DNA of 64,000 bases from NCED01 sp035493955 (GTDB lineage: Bacteria > Pseudomonadota > Alphaproteobacteria > Caulobacterales > Caulobacteraceae), in contig DATJHI010000003.1 in NCBI GenBank assembly GCA_035493955.1, positions 3,558 through 67,557 on the forward strand. The letters are read 5' to 3'. Position 1 is the first letter of the stretch, and the number at the start of each line of letters is the position of its first letter. Positions 53,480-62,101 of the stretch are shown here, one piece after another. The notes under the pieces are model-generated. The model was not told the origin of the DNA and made no database searches. It saw only the letters and a list, made by a program, of their open reading frames with translations. A program made the translations under genes and the position numbers.

Positions 53480-55614
53480 GCCTCTTTCACCCGGGTGCGG
53501 GCGGCATGGAGCAGCGGCTCGGTGTAGCCATTTGGCTGGGTCGACCCTTCGAACACCAGCGCGCGGGCCGCCTGGAACGCGGTATTGCCGGCCAGGTCGC
53601 CCGACATGGGCCGATAGAGCGGATCGCCGGCGTTCTGGGCGTCGACCTTGGCCGCCATCCGGCGCATCGCCGCCTCGACCTGCTCGGCCGTGCAGACCCC
53701 GTGCGCCAGCCAATTGGCCAAGTGCTGGGACGAGATCCGCAAGGTGGCGCGATCCTCCATCAGGCCGATGTCGTGGATGTCCGGGACCTTGGAGCAGCCG
53801 ACGCCCTGGTCGATCCACCGGACCACGTAACCCAGGATGCCCTGGGCGTTGTTGTCCAGCTCGTCGCCCACCAGGTCGTTGGGCCAGTTGCGACCTTCGG
53901 CCAGGGGCAGGGCCAACAGGGCCTCGAGGCCGGGGACGGGCGCGCCCCTGATCTCGGCCTGGCGGGCGAACACGTCGACCATGTGGTAGTGCAGGGCGTG
54001 CAGGGTGGCGGCGGTGGGGCTGGGCACCCAGGCCGTGTTCGCGCCCGAGCGCGGGTGGGCGATCTTCTGCTCCAGCATGTCGGCCATGCGGTCCGGGGCG
54101 GCCCACATGCCCTTGCCGATCTGGGCCTTGCCCGCCAAGCCGCAGGCCAAGCCGATGGCCACGTTGCGCTGTTCGTAGGCGCCGATCCAGGCGGCCGACT
54201 TCATCTCGGCCTTGGGCACGACCGGCCCCGCGCGCATCGAGGTGTGGATCTCGTCGCCGGTCCGGTCGAGGAAACCGGTGTTGATGAACACCAGCCGGTG
54301 GCGCACCGCCGCGATGCAGGCGGCCAGATTGGCCGAGGTGCGCCGCTCCTCGTCCATGACCCCGATCTTCAGGGTGTAGGGCTCCAGGCCCAGCAGGGTC
54401 TCGATCGCCCCGAACAGCCGGTCGTTGAAGGCCGCTTCCTCGGGGCCGTGCATCTTCGGCTTGACGATGTAGATCGATCCGGCGGGACTGTTGACGTAGC
54501 GACCCTGCCGCCGAAGGTCGTAAAGCCCGATCAGGCTGGTGATCACCCCGTCGAGGAAACCCTCCGGCAGTTCGTCGCCATCGGGCAGCAGCACCGCGGG
54601 CGTGCCCATCAGCATGCCGACGTTGCGGACCATCAGCAGGGCGCGTCCCCGCAAGGAGGCCGGCGCGCCGTTCGGGGCCGTGTAGCTGCGGTCGGGCTCG
54701 AGCCGCCGACGCATAACCCGGCCGCCCTTTTCGAAATCGGCCTCCAGGTCGCCCTTCAGCAGACCCAGCCAGTTGCGGTAGGCCTCCACCTTGTCGGCCG
54801 CATCGACCGCGGCGACGGAGTCCTCGAGGTCGACGATGGTGGTTAGGGCCGCCTCCAGCTGGACGTCGGCCAGGCCGGCGGGATCGGCACGGCCGATGGG
54901 ATGGGTCCGGTCGATCACCAGCCGGATATGCAGGCCGTGATGCCTGAACAGCAGCGCGGCGGGAGCGGCGGGATCGCCCTCGTAGCCCGCGAAGGCGTCC
55001 GCATCCCTCAGGGCGGGAAAAAGCCGCCCGTCCTGAACGGACCAGCCGGTCACGTCGGCGTGGGAGCCGGAGGCCAGGGGGACGACCTGATCGAGCAGGG
55101 CCTTGGCCCGCGCCACCACCGCGGCGCCGCGTTCGGCGTCATAGCCCTTGGCCATGGGCCGGTCCTGCGGAATGGCGTCGGTTCCGTAGAGGGCGTCGTA
55201 GAGGCTGCCCCAGCGGGCGTTGGCGGCGTTCAGAAGGAAACGGGCGTTCAGCCCCGGAACCACCAGCTGAGGGCCGGCGAGGCGGGCGAGCTCGTCGTCG
55301 ACGTTGGGGGTGTCGATCTGGAACGGTTCGGGCTCGTCGAGCAGATAGCCGATCTCGCGCAGGAAGGCCGCGTAGGCGACCCCGTCGTGCGGCTGGCCGC
55401 GGCGGGCGTCGTGCCAGGCGTCGATCTGGCTTTGCAGCCGGTCGCGTTTCTGCAGCAAGGCGCGGTTCTCCGGCGCCAGGGCGGTGAACAGGCTCGCCGC
55501 CCCGGACCAGAACTGTCCGGAATCGAAGTCCAGCCCGGGCAGGACCTCGGTCTCGACAAAGGCGGCCAGAACCGCGGCGACCTTCAGCCCCGCGCGATCG
55601 ACAAAGGCGGTCAT
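53464..55614 (-). CDS. glcB: Malate synthase G
   Basis: A 716-residue monomeric enzyme condensing acetyl-CoA and glyoxylate to malate. Family landmarks are the N-terminal TAFVDRAGLKVAAVLAAFVE, the LLNAANARWGSLYDALYGTD block, TTIVDLEDSVAAVDAADKV with acidic active-site residues, PKMHGPEEAAF, and the catalytic Asp/CoA region near LEALLALPLAEGRNWPND. ATG 55614 begins at the standard N-terminus. It ends overlapping maeA by 16 bases. glcG lies 5 bases upstream in the same operon. It forms the second step of the glyoxylate bypass with aceA. Confidence 0.96.
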   Translation of the reverse strand: MTAFVDRAGLKVAAVLAAFVETEVLPGLDFDSGQFWSGAASLFTALAPENRALLQKRDRLQSQIDAWHDARRGQPHDGVAYAAFLREIGYLLDEPEPFQIDTPNVDDELARLAGPQLVVPGLNARFLLNAANARWGSLYDALYGTDAIPQDRPMAKGYDAERGAAVVARAKALLDQVVPLASGSHADVTGWSVQDGRLFPALRDADAFAGYEGDPAAPAALLFRHHGLHIRLVIDRTHPIGRADPAGLADVQLEAALTTIVDLEDSVAAVDAADKVEAYRNWLGLLKGDLEADFEKGGRVMRRRLEPDRSYTAPNGAPASLRGRALLMVRNVGMLMGTPAVLLPDGDELPEGFLDGVITSLIGLYDLRRQGRYVNSPAGSIYIVKPKMHGPEEAAFNDRLFGAIETLLGLEPYTLKIGVMDEERRTSANLAACIAAVRHRLVFINTGFLDRTGDEIHTSMRAGPVVPKAEMKSAAWIGAYEQRNVAIGLACGLAGKAQIGKGMWAAPDRMADMLEQKIAHPRSGANTAWVPSPTAATLHALHYHMVDVFARQAEIRGAPVPGLEALLALPLAEGRNWPNDLVGDELDNNAQGILGYVVRWIDQGVGCSKVPDIHDIGLMEDRATLRISSQHLANWLAHGVCTAEQVEAAMRRMAAKVDAQNAGDPLYRPMSGDLAGNTAFQAARALVFEGSTQPNGYTEPLLHAARTRVKEAQTRR

Positions 55615-55619
55615 CCCGA

Positions 55620-56054
55620 TCAGCCCCGGCCTTCGAGGCCGGCGGCGGCCGCACCGGCCAGGGCGCACAGCTCGTCGTTGTCGGAGGTGTCGCCGGTGAT
55701 GCCGATCGCGCCGATCACCGTGTCGCCGCGGGCGACCAGCACGCCGCCCGCCACCGGCACCAGGCCGTTGGAAGCGATCCCGCCCAGCGAAGCGACGAAG
55801 CTCGGCCGGTCCGCCGCCATCTCGCCGATCTTGCGGGAGGAAATCCCCAGGTCCAGGGCTCCGGAGGCCTTGGCGATGGCGATCTGCGGACGCAGGTTCG
55901 AAGCGTTCTCAGGCCTCTGCAGCGCCAGGATGTGACCGCCGGCGTCAAGCACCGCAACGGTCAGCGGCTTCAGCCCCCGCTTTTGGCCTTCGGCGAAGGC
56001 GCCGACGATGATCCGGTTGGCTTCGTCGAGAGTCAGACGAGCGGCATTGCTCAT
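55620..56054 (-). CDS. glcG: GlcG/HbpS family haem-binding-type protein
   Basis: A 144-residue protein of the DUF336 family. It shows RLTLDEANRIIVGAFAEGQ, VAVLDAGGHILALQRPENAS, the PSFVASLGGIASNGLVPVAGGVLVARG loop and GAIGITGDTSDNDELCALAG, all typical. Relatives are found in glycolate/glyoxylate operons or as extracellular haem binders. The role in the former is not established. It is read with malate synthase G (5-base gap). The promoter must lie in 56055-56283, where I see GGGAGG-A-CCTCCC (an imperfect dyad near 56184) and no gene. Confidence 0.9.
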   Translation of the reverse strand: MSNAARLTLDEANRIIVGAFAEGQKRGLKPLTVAVLDAGGHILALQRPENASNLRPQIAIAKASGALDLGISSRKIGEMAADRPSFVASLGGIASNGLVPVAGGVLVARGDTVIGAIGITGDTSDNDELCALAGAAAAGLEGRG

Positions 56055-56283
56055 GAAAAGTTCCTTTGAGTCGCCCAGCTTAGCCGAGGCGCAGGTCCCC
56101 GCGCGACGCGCCTAGCCGATGAGGTTTGAAAGCCCCGCCTGAGAGGCGAGCTAAACGATTGGAGCCCTCATGGAAAGTCGGGGAGGACCTCCCTCCCCAA
56201 ATTCGCCGGGCCGCTGCCCGCGGGGTCAGCCCGCATGGGCGCGGCGGCCGTGCCCACCGTCATTGATCCTTGCCTGGAAAGTT

Positions 56284-56315
56284 GTCCTGGACGGTCCGAG
56301 TGGACCGTCCAGGAC
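56284..56315 (-). terminator. Perfect 14-bp hairpin terminator of the aceA operon
   Basis: GTCCTGGACGGTCC (56284-56297) and GGACCGTCCAGGAC (56302-56315) pair perfectly around GAGT, just past the small ORF on the minus strand. On that strand AACTTT follows, a weak T-run. Confidence 0.75.
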
Positions 56316-56326
56316 CACGGCGGTGG

Positions 56327-56500
56327 TCAGACGAGGTTGTCGTCCGTCTGGGCGCGGGCCTTCTTGTAGAGCCCGTCCGCCAGCCGGTTCATCTTCTCGA
56401 TGGCCTCGTCATAGAGCTTGCGCAGCTCCTCGTGGCCGGGCGTCTGGTCCCGGCCGGCGCGGAGCTGGTGGATGAAGCTGTCGACGCTGCGGTGATACAT
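56327..56500 (-). CDS. Small protein encoded directly downstream of isocitrate lyase
   Basis: A 57-residue ORF running from ATG at 56500 to TGA at 56327, with AGGAGA seven bases before the start. It begins 35 bases after the aceA stop and ends just before a strong terminator, so it is the last gene of the aceA transcript. The protein is charged and helical (MYHRSVDSFIHQLRAG, HEELRKLYDEAIEKMNRLADG, LYKKARAQTDDNLV), with no signal peptide, membrane span or Cys. I do not recognise a family. It might bind or tune isocitrate lyase (inference). Confidence 0.75.
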   Translation of the reverse strand: MYHRSVDSFIHQLRAGRDQTPGHEELRKLYDEAIEKMNRLADGLYKKARAQTDDNLV

Positions 56501-56535
56501 CTTCGTCTCCTATGGTTTCGGGGTTGAACCTGGGG

Positions 56536-57843
56536 TCAGGCGGCGACGGGTTCGGTCTTGGCGGACGCCGTCTGGAACTGGGCCGTCTCGGTGGACTCCG
56601 CGAGGGCGGTGGTGGAGGCCGCGCCCGCGGTGATGGCCAGGCTCACCTGGTCGAAGTAGCCGGTGCCGACCTCGCGCTGGTGGCGCGTGGCGGTGTAGCC
56701 CTCGGCCTCCGAGCCGAACTCGGCCTGCTGCAGCTCGGAATAGGCGGCCATGCCGCGGTCGCGGTAACCGTTGGCCAGTTCGAACATGCCGTGGTTCAGG
56801 GCGTGGAAGCCCGCCAGGGTGACGAACTGGAACCGGTAGCCCATGGCGCCCAGTTCGCGCTGGAAGCGGGCGATGGTTTCCCCATCCAGCTTGGCCGCCC
56901 AGTTGAACGAGGGCGAGCAGTTGTAGGCCAGCAGCTTGCCCGGATGGACCGCGTGCACCGCTTCGGCGAAGCGCCGGGCGTCTTCGAGGTCCGGATAGGA
57001 GGTCTCCCACCACAGCAGGTCGGCGTACGGCGCGTAGGCGAGGCCGCGGGCGATGCAATGGTCGAGCCCGGTCCCCTCGCGCAGACGATGGAAGCCTTCC
57101 GGCGTGCGGCTGCCGGGCTCGATGAAGCGGCGGTCGCGCTCATCGACGTCCGAAGTGATCAGCCGGGCCGATTCCGCGTCGGTGCGGGCGACCACCAGGG
57201 TCGGCACGCCCATGACGTCGGCGGCGAGGCGGGCGGCGGTCAGGTTGCGGATGTGGGCCGCGGTCGGGATCAGGACCTTGCCGCCCATGTGGCCGCATTT
57301 CTTTTCCGACGCCAGTTGGTCTTCGAAATGGACCCCCGCCGCGCCCGCCTCGATGAAGGCCTTCATGATCTCGAAGGCGTTGAGGGGGCCGCCGAAGCCG
57401 GCCTCGGCGTCGGCGACGATCGGGGCGAACCAGTCCCGCTTGGCCCCGCCCTCGGCGTGCTCGATCTGGTCGGCGCGCTGCAGGGTCCGGTTGATGCGGC
57501 GACACAGGTCCGGCGCCGCGTTGGCCGGATAGAGGCTCTGGTCGGGGTACATGGCCCCCGCCGTGTTGGCGTCCGCGGCCACCTGCCAGCCGGACAGATA
57601 GATCGCCTGCAAGCCGGCGCGGACCATCTGCATCGCCTGGCCGCCGGTCATGGCTCCCAGGGCGTGGACATAGGGTTCCTGCTGAAGCAGGGCCCAGAGC
57701 TTGTTGGCCCCGCGCTCGGCCAGGGTCTGCTGGATGGGGAAGGAGCCGCGCAGCCGCTTCACGTCCTCGACGCCGTAGGGGCGCGCGACGCCGTCGAAAC
57801 GCCCGGCCGGGGCATTGGGAACAAGATCCTCGAAGCTGCTCAT
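56536..57843 (-). CDS. aceA: Isocitrate lyase
   Basis: A 435-residue enzyme splitting isocitrate to succinate and glyoxylate, the first step of the glyoxylate bypass. The signature with the catalytic Cys is KKCGHMGGKVLIPT. QQEPYVHALGAMTGGQA, VADAEAGFGG, ARTDAESARLI and LAYNCSPSFNW are further family blocks. ATG 57843 follows CAGGAGAACC. It is divergent from the RamB-like regulator, with a long inverted repeat between them. The C-terminal tail (TAQFQTASAKTEPVAA) is slightly longer than in E. coli AceA. Confidence 0.97.
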   Translation of the reverse strand: MSSFEDLVPNAPAGRFDGVARPYGVEDVKRLRGSFPIQQTLAERGANKLWALLQQEPYVHALGAMTGGQAMQMVRAGLQAIYLSGWQVAADANTAGAMYPDQSLYPANAAPDLCRRINRTLQRADQIEHAEGGAKRDWFAPIVADAEAGFGGPLNAFEIMKAFIEAGAAGVHFEDQLASEKKCGHMGGKVLIPTAAHIRNLTAARLAADVMGVPTLVVARTDAESARLITSDVDERDRRFIEPGSRTPEGFHRLREGTGLDHCIARGLAYAPYADLLWWETSYPDLEDARRFAEAVHAVHPGKLLAYNCSPSFNWAAKLDGETIARFQRELGAMGYRFQFVTLAGFHALNHGMFELANGYRDRGMAAYSELQQAEFGSEAEGYTATRHQREVGTGYFDQVSLAITAGAASTTALAESTETAQFQTASAKTEPVAA

Positions 57844-57940
57844 CCTTGGTTCTCCTGCTGAGGCGCCGCAGTGCAGCGCTTGGATTGTGCAGGAGCGTAA
57901 CGCCGACGCGGCCCCTTCGGACAGGCGCCTGAAGGCGGCG

Positions 57941-57982
57941 TTGTCATAAGTGCATCTAGTCAATCATGTAAACTTGTGACAA
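57941..57982. promoter_or_regulatory. Inverted-repeat operator between aceA and its regulator
   Basis: TTGTCATAAGT (57941-57951) and ACTTGTGACAA (57972-57982) are complementary with one mismatch in 11. Their centres are 31 bp apart, three helical turns, in the 148-base divergent gap. The second arm ends 9 bases before the regulator start, so binding could also block its own expression. Confidence 0.65.
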
Positions 57983-57991
57983 TGTGACCGG

Positions 57992-59422
57992 ATGGCGGTT
58001 CCTGCTGACCGAAAGCTGTTCCTCGGCGCCCGGCTGCGGCGGCTGCGCCGCGACCTGGGGCTGACCCAGAGCCGCATGGCCGACGACCTCGGCGTGTCGC
58101 CGAGCTATCTGAACCTGTTGGAGCGCAACCAGCGGCCGGTGACCGCCCAGGTGCTGCTGCGGCTGGCCGACGCCTATGACCTGGATTTGCGCAGCCTGAC
58201 GGCGGACGGGGAGGGCGGGGGCGCCGGCCTGAGCGAGGTGTTCGCCGATCCGCTGTTCCAGGACCTTGGCGTCTCGCGCCATGAGGTGGCGGAGGTCGCG
58301 GAAAATTCGCCGGGGGTCGCCGAGGCGGTGGTCAGGCTCTACCAGGCCTTCGCCGACCGGCGCCGGCTGGCCGAGCTGGTCGATCCCACCGGGGTGGAGG
58401 GCCCGGTGGCCGGTTCGGAGTCCACGCCTTCGAACAGCGTCCGGGACTTCATCCAGAGCCATAAGAACCACTTTCCCGAGCTGGAGGAGCGGGCCGAAGC
58501 CATCGCCGCCGAGCTTTCGGCGACCGGGCTGGACCTGGATCGGGCCCTGGGCGAACGGCTCTCCGCCAGGTTCCAGATCAGGGTGCAGGTGGTCCCGCGC
58601 GACGTGCTGCCGGACCTCACCCGCCGCTTCGACCACCATCGCAAGCGCCTCTATCTGTCGGAACTGCTGAACGGACCGGGGCGGACCTTCGCCCTGGCCT
58701 ATCATCTGGCTCTGCTGGAATGCGGCGAGGTCCTCAACAAGGTGGTCGGCCGGGCGGGGGCCCCGGACCGGCCGACCCGAAGCCTGCTCAAGGTGTCGCT
58801 CGCCAACTATGTCGCCGCGGCCCTGCTGATGCCCTACGAGGCGTTCCGTTCCGCGGTCGAGGAGAGCGGCTACGACATCGACCTCGTGCGCGCCCGGTTC
58901 GGCGTGAGCTTCGAACAGGCCTGCCACCGGCTGACCACTCTGGCCCGCCCGGGCGCACGGGGCGTGCCCTTCTTCATGCTGCGGCTGGATGCGGCCGGAA
59001 ACATCTCCAAGCGCTTCGCCAGCGCGGTCTTTCCGTTCTCGCGCTTCGGCGGGACCTGTCCGAGATGGAACATCCACAGCGCCTTCCGGACGCCGCGGCG
59101 GATCCTGACCCAGGTGGTGGAGACGCCGGACGGCCAGCGCTACTTCACCCTGGCCCGCACCGTCGAGCGCCCCGCGACGCCCTACGCCGACGAGGATACC
59201 GACCTGGCCATAGGCCTGGGTTGCGAGCTCAAATATGCGCCCAAGCTGGTCTATGCCCGGGGTCTGGACCTGGCCGCGCCGCGGGCGACCCCCATCGGCC
59301 CGGCCTGCCGGATCTGCGAACGGCAGGCCTGTCCCCAGCGGGCGGCCGAGCCGATCAGCCGCACCCTGATCGTCGATGAATTGTCCAAGTCGGTCTCGCC
59401 CTATCCGTTCGCCCCCGGCTAG
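57992..59422 (+). CDS. XRE-family/short-chain acyl-CoA regulator (RamB-like) of the glyoxylate shunt
   Basis: A 476-residue regulator. Residues 10-65 form a Cro/C1 helix-turn-helix (LGARLRRLRRDLGLTQSRMA, ADDLGVSPSYLNLLERNQRP). The centre is an IrrE/ImmA-like domain in which the HExxH metal site is degenerate (AYHLALLECGEVL). The C-terminal region has GTCPRWNIHSAF and the Cys-rich CRICERQACPQR of RamB/ScfR proteins. Family members bind acyl-CoA and control aceA/aceB. It is divergent from aceA with a strong inverted repeat between them, so control of the shunt is well supported. ATG 57992. Confidence 0.93.
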   Translation: MAVPADRKLFLGARLRRLRRDLGLTQSRMADDLGVSPSYLNLLERNQRPVTAQVLLRLADAYDLDLRSLTADGEGGGAGLSEVFADPLFQDLGVSRHEVAEVAENSPGVAEAVVRLYQAFADRRRLAELVDPTGVEGPVAGSESTPSNSVRDFIQSHKNHFPELEERAEAIAAELSATGLDLDRALGERLSARFQIRVQVVPRDVLPDLTRRFDHHRKRLYLSELLNGPGRTFALAYHLALLECGEVLNKVVGRAGAPDRPTRSLLKVSLANYVAAALLMPYEAFRSAVEESGYDIDLVRARFGVSFEQACHRLTTLARPGARGVPFFMLRLDAAGNISKRFASAVFPFSRFGGTCPRWNIHSAFRTPRRILTQVVETPDGQRYFTLARTVERPATPYADEDTDLAIGLGCELKYAPKLVYARGLDLAAPRATPIGPACRICERQACPQRAAEPISRTLIVDELSKSVSPYPFAPG

Positions 59423-59456
59423 AGCGTAAATCCCGCCCTAGATGATCAGCTCTAGC
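59418..59456. terminator. Bidirectional hairpin covering two stop codons
   Basis: GCTAGAGC (59418-59425) and GCTCTAGC (59449-59456) pair perfectly. The left arm contains the regulator stop and the right arm the alanine dehydrogenase stop, so a single hairpin closes both converging genes. The loop (GTAAATCCCGCCC...) looks like a worn REP-type unit. Confidence 0.6.
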
Positions 59457-60540
59457 GCCTGGAGCCGGCCAGGGCCGCGCGGACCGCGGGATGGATGATC
59501 TGGCCGGCGGCGACGTTGAGCCCGTCGGCGAAATGCGGGTCGGCCAGCATCGTCTGGACCCCGGCGTCGGCCATGCGCAGGACGTAGGGCAGGGTCGCCG
59601 CCGTGAGCGCCAGGGTCGAGGTCAGAGGGGCCGCCCCCGGCATGTTGGCCACGCAGTAGTGGATGATGTCGTCGACGACGAAGACGGGGTCGTCGTGGCT
59701 GGTCGGGTGGCTGGTCTCAAAGCAGCCACCCTGGTCGATGGCCACGTCCACGAGCACCGCCCTCGGTTTCATCAATTTAAGGTCCTCCCGCCGGATCAGC
59801 TTGGGGGCCGCGGCGCCGGGGCGAAGCACGCAGCCGATGACCAGGTCCGCCGTGGGCAGGAAATCGAGCAGCGCCTGTCGCGACGAATAGAGCGTGCGCA
59901 CGCGCCCGCCGAACTGGATGTCGACCGCCGCCAGCCTGTCCGCGGCGATATCGAAAACCGTGACCTCGGCGCGCAGGCCCACGGCGATCTCCGCGGCGTG
60001 CATCCCTGAAACCCCCGCGCCCAGAATACCGACCCGGGCCGGGGCGACGCCGGGGACCCCCGACATCAGCAGCCCGCGCCCGGCCGGCTTCAGGAGGTAG
60101 GCGGCGCCGGCCATGGCCGCCATGCGTCCGGCCACCTGGCTCATCGGGGCGAGCAGGGGCAGCCGACCCTGTTCGTCGGTGACCGTCTCGTAGGCGATCG
60201 CCGTGCAGCCCGACTTGATCAGGCCCTGGGTCTGCTTCGGGTCGGCCGCGAGGTGCAGATAGGCGAACAGGGTCTGGTCCGGCCGCAGGCGGGCGATCTC
60301 TTCGGCCTGCGGCTCCTTGACCTTGACGATCAGTTCGCTGGCCTCGAACACCGCGGCCCCGTCGGCCAGAATGTTCGCCCCCGCCACGCGGTAGTCCGCA
60401 TCGGAGAGGCCGACGCCTGCGCCGGCCCTCTGTTCGACGCAGACCTGATGGCCGTGGGCGACCAGCTCGCCGACGCCGGCGGGGGTCAGCCCGACCCGGA
60501 ACTCCCGCGCCTTGATCTCCCTGACCGTGCCGATCCGCAT
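59452..60540 (-). CDS. ald: Alanine dehydrogenase
   Basis: A 362-residue NAD enzyme interconverting L-alanine with pyruvate and ammonia. N-terminal MRIGTVREIKAREFRVGLTP, active-site blocks IVKVKEPQ (Lys) and TLFAYLHLAAD (His), the Rossmann motif GILGAGVSGMHAAEIAVGL, DVAIDQGGCFETSHPT (Asp) and YCVANMPGAAPLTST are all as in Ald. ATG 60540 is the standard start. It completes a pyruvate node next to the malic enzyme and glyoxylate genes. No Lrp-type regulator is adjacent. 60541-60757 has no further gene. Confidence 0.96.
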   Translation of the reverse strand: MRIGTVREIKAREFRVGLTPAGVGELVAHGHQVCVEQRAGAGVGLSDADYRVAGANILADGAAVFEASELIVKVKEPQAEEIARLRPDQTLFAYLHLAADPKQTQGLIKSGCTAIAYETVTDEQGRLPLLAPMSQVAGRMAAMAGAAYLLKPAGRGLLMSGVPGVAPARVGILGAGVSGMHAAEIAVGLRAEVTVFDIAADRLAAVDIQFGGRVRTLYSSRQALLDFLPTADLVIGCVLRPGAAAPKLIRREDLKLMKPRAVLVDVAIDQGGCFETSHPTSHDDPVFVVDDIIHYCVANMPGAAPLTSTLALTAATLPYVLRMADAGVQTMLADPHFADGLNVAAGQIIHPAVRAALAGSRR

Positions 60541-60757
60541 CGTCCGTCTCCTCGTGGGAAGACAACGTGCGACGAAGCGTTTGGTGATCGTCGCCGAAGC
60601 CGTCCGCATCTTATGGGCCCGTTCCCCGTCAAACTCGGGAACCCATCGGGCGCTGCAGGATTAGTGCGGTTCGGGGCCTGCACTGACGTCAGGCGCGGAT
60701 CGCGTGGGCCCTATCGACTGCTGGAATATCGATGTTTGAGTCTGTGAGAGGATCGGG

Positions 60758-60991
60758 ATGGCCACATTCGAGGTCACTGTGGAGCGCGGTCACGAGGCTG
60801 AATCCTTCAACACGGCGCTTTACAGATTCGTGGAGTTGAAACGAAGCTCCCTCGACGATTCCCTACTTGCGCTTGTGACCGAACCCCTCGGGCCAAAGGA
60901 GCGGAAGCGCGTCACTCTATGGAGCGACGCGGCCGCTCAAGATTTCCAAACCTTCTGGCGCCTCTATTCTGGACGTCTCAAGAACGCCTAG
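60758..60991 (+). CDS. Small uncharacterised cytosolic protein
   Basis: A 77-residue protein with a good start context (GAGAGGATCGGG before the ATG). It has no signal peptide, Cys or membrane span. A likely strand MATFEVTVERG is followed by helices and a C-terminal DAAAQDFQTFWRLYSGR. Acidic and basic residues are balanced. I know no family. GC content here is lower than in the flanks, which, with the next genes, suggests a lineage-specific patch. Confidence 0.6.
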   Translation: MATFEVTVERGHEAESFNTALYRFVELKRSSLDDSLLALVTEPLGPKERKRVTLWSDAAAQDFQTFWRLYSGRLKNA

Positions 60992-61009
60992 GCAGGCTTG
61001 GAGACCAGG

Positions 61010-61231
61010 ATGGCGCGCATCAAGGCCCGGGATATGCGGGCGATAGCGTTTTGCATCGCCACCATCGCCTTGGTCATGGCCGCCGCATTCCAGCTGTTTG
61101 GCAGCTGGTTGCCGACGGGCGCCAGCACCGCCGCCTATGCAGTTTGGATACTGACGCGCGCGCGCATGATCCGCGTGTACCGTCGCCTGGGCGGCGAAAG
61201 CGTCGAACGCAGCAGCTATTACAGAAACTGA
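61010..61231 (+). CDS. Small membrane protein
   Basis: A 73-residue protein with two hydrophobic segments (AIAFCIATIALVMAAAFQLFG and TAAYAVWILT) and a basic C-terminus (RARMIRVYRRLGGES). ATG 61010 follows GGAGACCAGG; a TTG 12 bases earlier is unlikely. It lies 18 bases after the preceding small gene. No family is recognised. A T8 run at about 61301-61308 follows it, which may weaken transcription beyond. Confidence 0.55.
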   Translation: MARIKARDMRAIAFCIATIALVMAAAFQLFGSWLPTGASTAAYAVWILTRARMIRVYRRLGGESVERSSYYRN

Positions 61232-61345
61232 GCCCTTCGGTCGCCGCCGCGATCCATGATCGTCGGGTCCCGAACGTGGAACCTCACCGCGAGACGGGGT
61301 TTTTTTTAGGAGGCGGACATCGGGGCCTGACACAGGATCACGGCG

Positions 61346-62095
61346 GTGGAAGCAGAACAGGCGACAGCGGCGCGATCGGCTCTTTCCCGCTCCCTCCATG
61401 GCGCGGGCGGTCGCTCGGTGTCCGCTGACCTGGAGGCGATTTTTCCAGTGCGGCCGGCGGCGCAGGCGCCAAGTCCGGTCCGCATGGTCCCCGTTGGGGT
61501 TGGAGGAGCCCGGTCGCGCCCGGCCGGCCGCATGTCGCCCAGCGCCGTAGGGGGACTTCTGGCGGCCGCCTTGGCGGGCGTCGTCGTCGGGGCGATGATC
61601 GTAAAGCCGCCCGGAAGCGCCGCTTCCGTCGGCCGCCCCCCCGAGCCTTCCTCGGCGGCCCCTGCGACCGATCCGTTCGGTCCGGAGACGCTCGTCGTCG
61701 GCCCCACTTCGCCGCCTGCGATGCGCGTCCCGGCCGAGCAACAGCCGATCTCGGCGCGGTCGTATCGTCGTCCGGGCGCCGCCCCACGGCTCTCCCGGCC
61801 GGCGGCTAGAGCGGGCGCGGCCCGCACGCGTGGTTGTTGCACCTATGAGGCCCTGCGCGCAGCCGACCGGCGTCTGCGGCAAAGCTATCAGCAGGCGATC
61901 CTGGCCGGCGTTTCGCACGCCACCCTCGTGGCTTATCGTGATCGCTGGGCGGACCTGAGGCGGCGCGCCAAGTCGGAACCGGAACGTATGGTCAGCGGCT
62001 ATGGGGTCCTGGCCACGGGCCTGGCTGAATCGGCGCACGACGCCCGGGTCGGCCGCTGGAGGGCCATACGGTATGTGCGCCCGCAAGAGCCCTGA
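61346..62095 (+). CDS. Uncharacterised single-span membrane protein
   Basis: A 249-residue protein from a GTG start. A basic, Pro/Ser-rich N-terminal third precedes one membrane helix (AVGGLLAAALAGVVVGAMIV), a disordered Pro/Ala region, and a C-terminal helical domain with Arg-rich helices (YEALRAADRRLRQSYQQA, HATLVAYRDRWADLRRRA) that follow a Cys pair (GCCTYEA). A type II topology would put the helical part in the periplasm. No family is recognised. It is followed by the phosphatase gene after 6 bases and is probably cotranscribed. Confidence 0.65.
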   Translation: MEAEQATAARSALSRSLHGAGGRSVSADLEAIFPVRPAAQAPSPVRMVPVGVGGARSRPAGRMSPSAVGGLLAAALAGVVVGAMIVKPPGSAASVGRPPEPSSAAPATDPFGPETLVVGPTSPPAMRVPAEQQPISARSYRRPGAAPRLSRPAARAGAARTRGCCTYEALRAADRRLRQSYQQAILAGVSHATLVAYRDRWADLRRRAKSEPERMVSGYGVLATGLAESAHDARVGRWRAIRYVRPQEP

Positions 62096-62101
62096 CCGGC
62101 C

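Noticed and set aside
51650..54106. An 818-codon minus-strand frame across maeA and the end of glcB
   Set aside because: It runs through two well-supported genes on different strands and shows no family motif.
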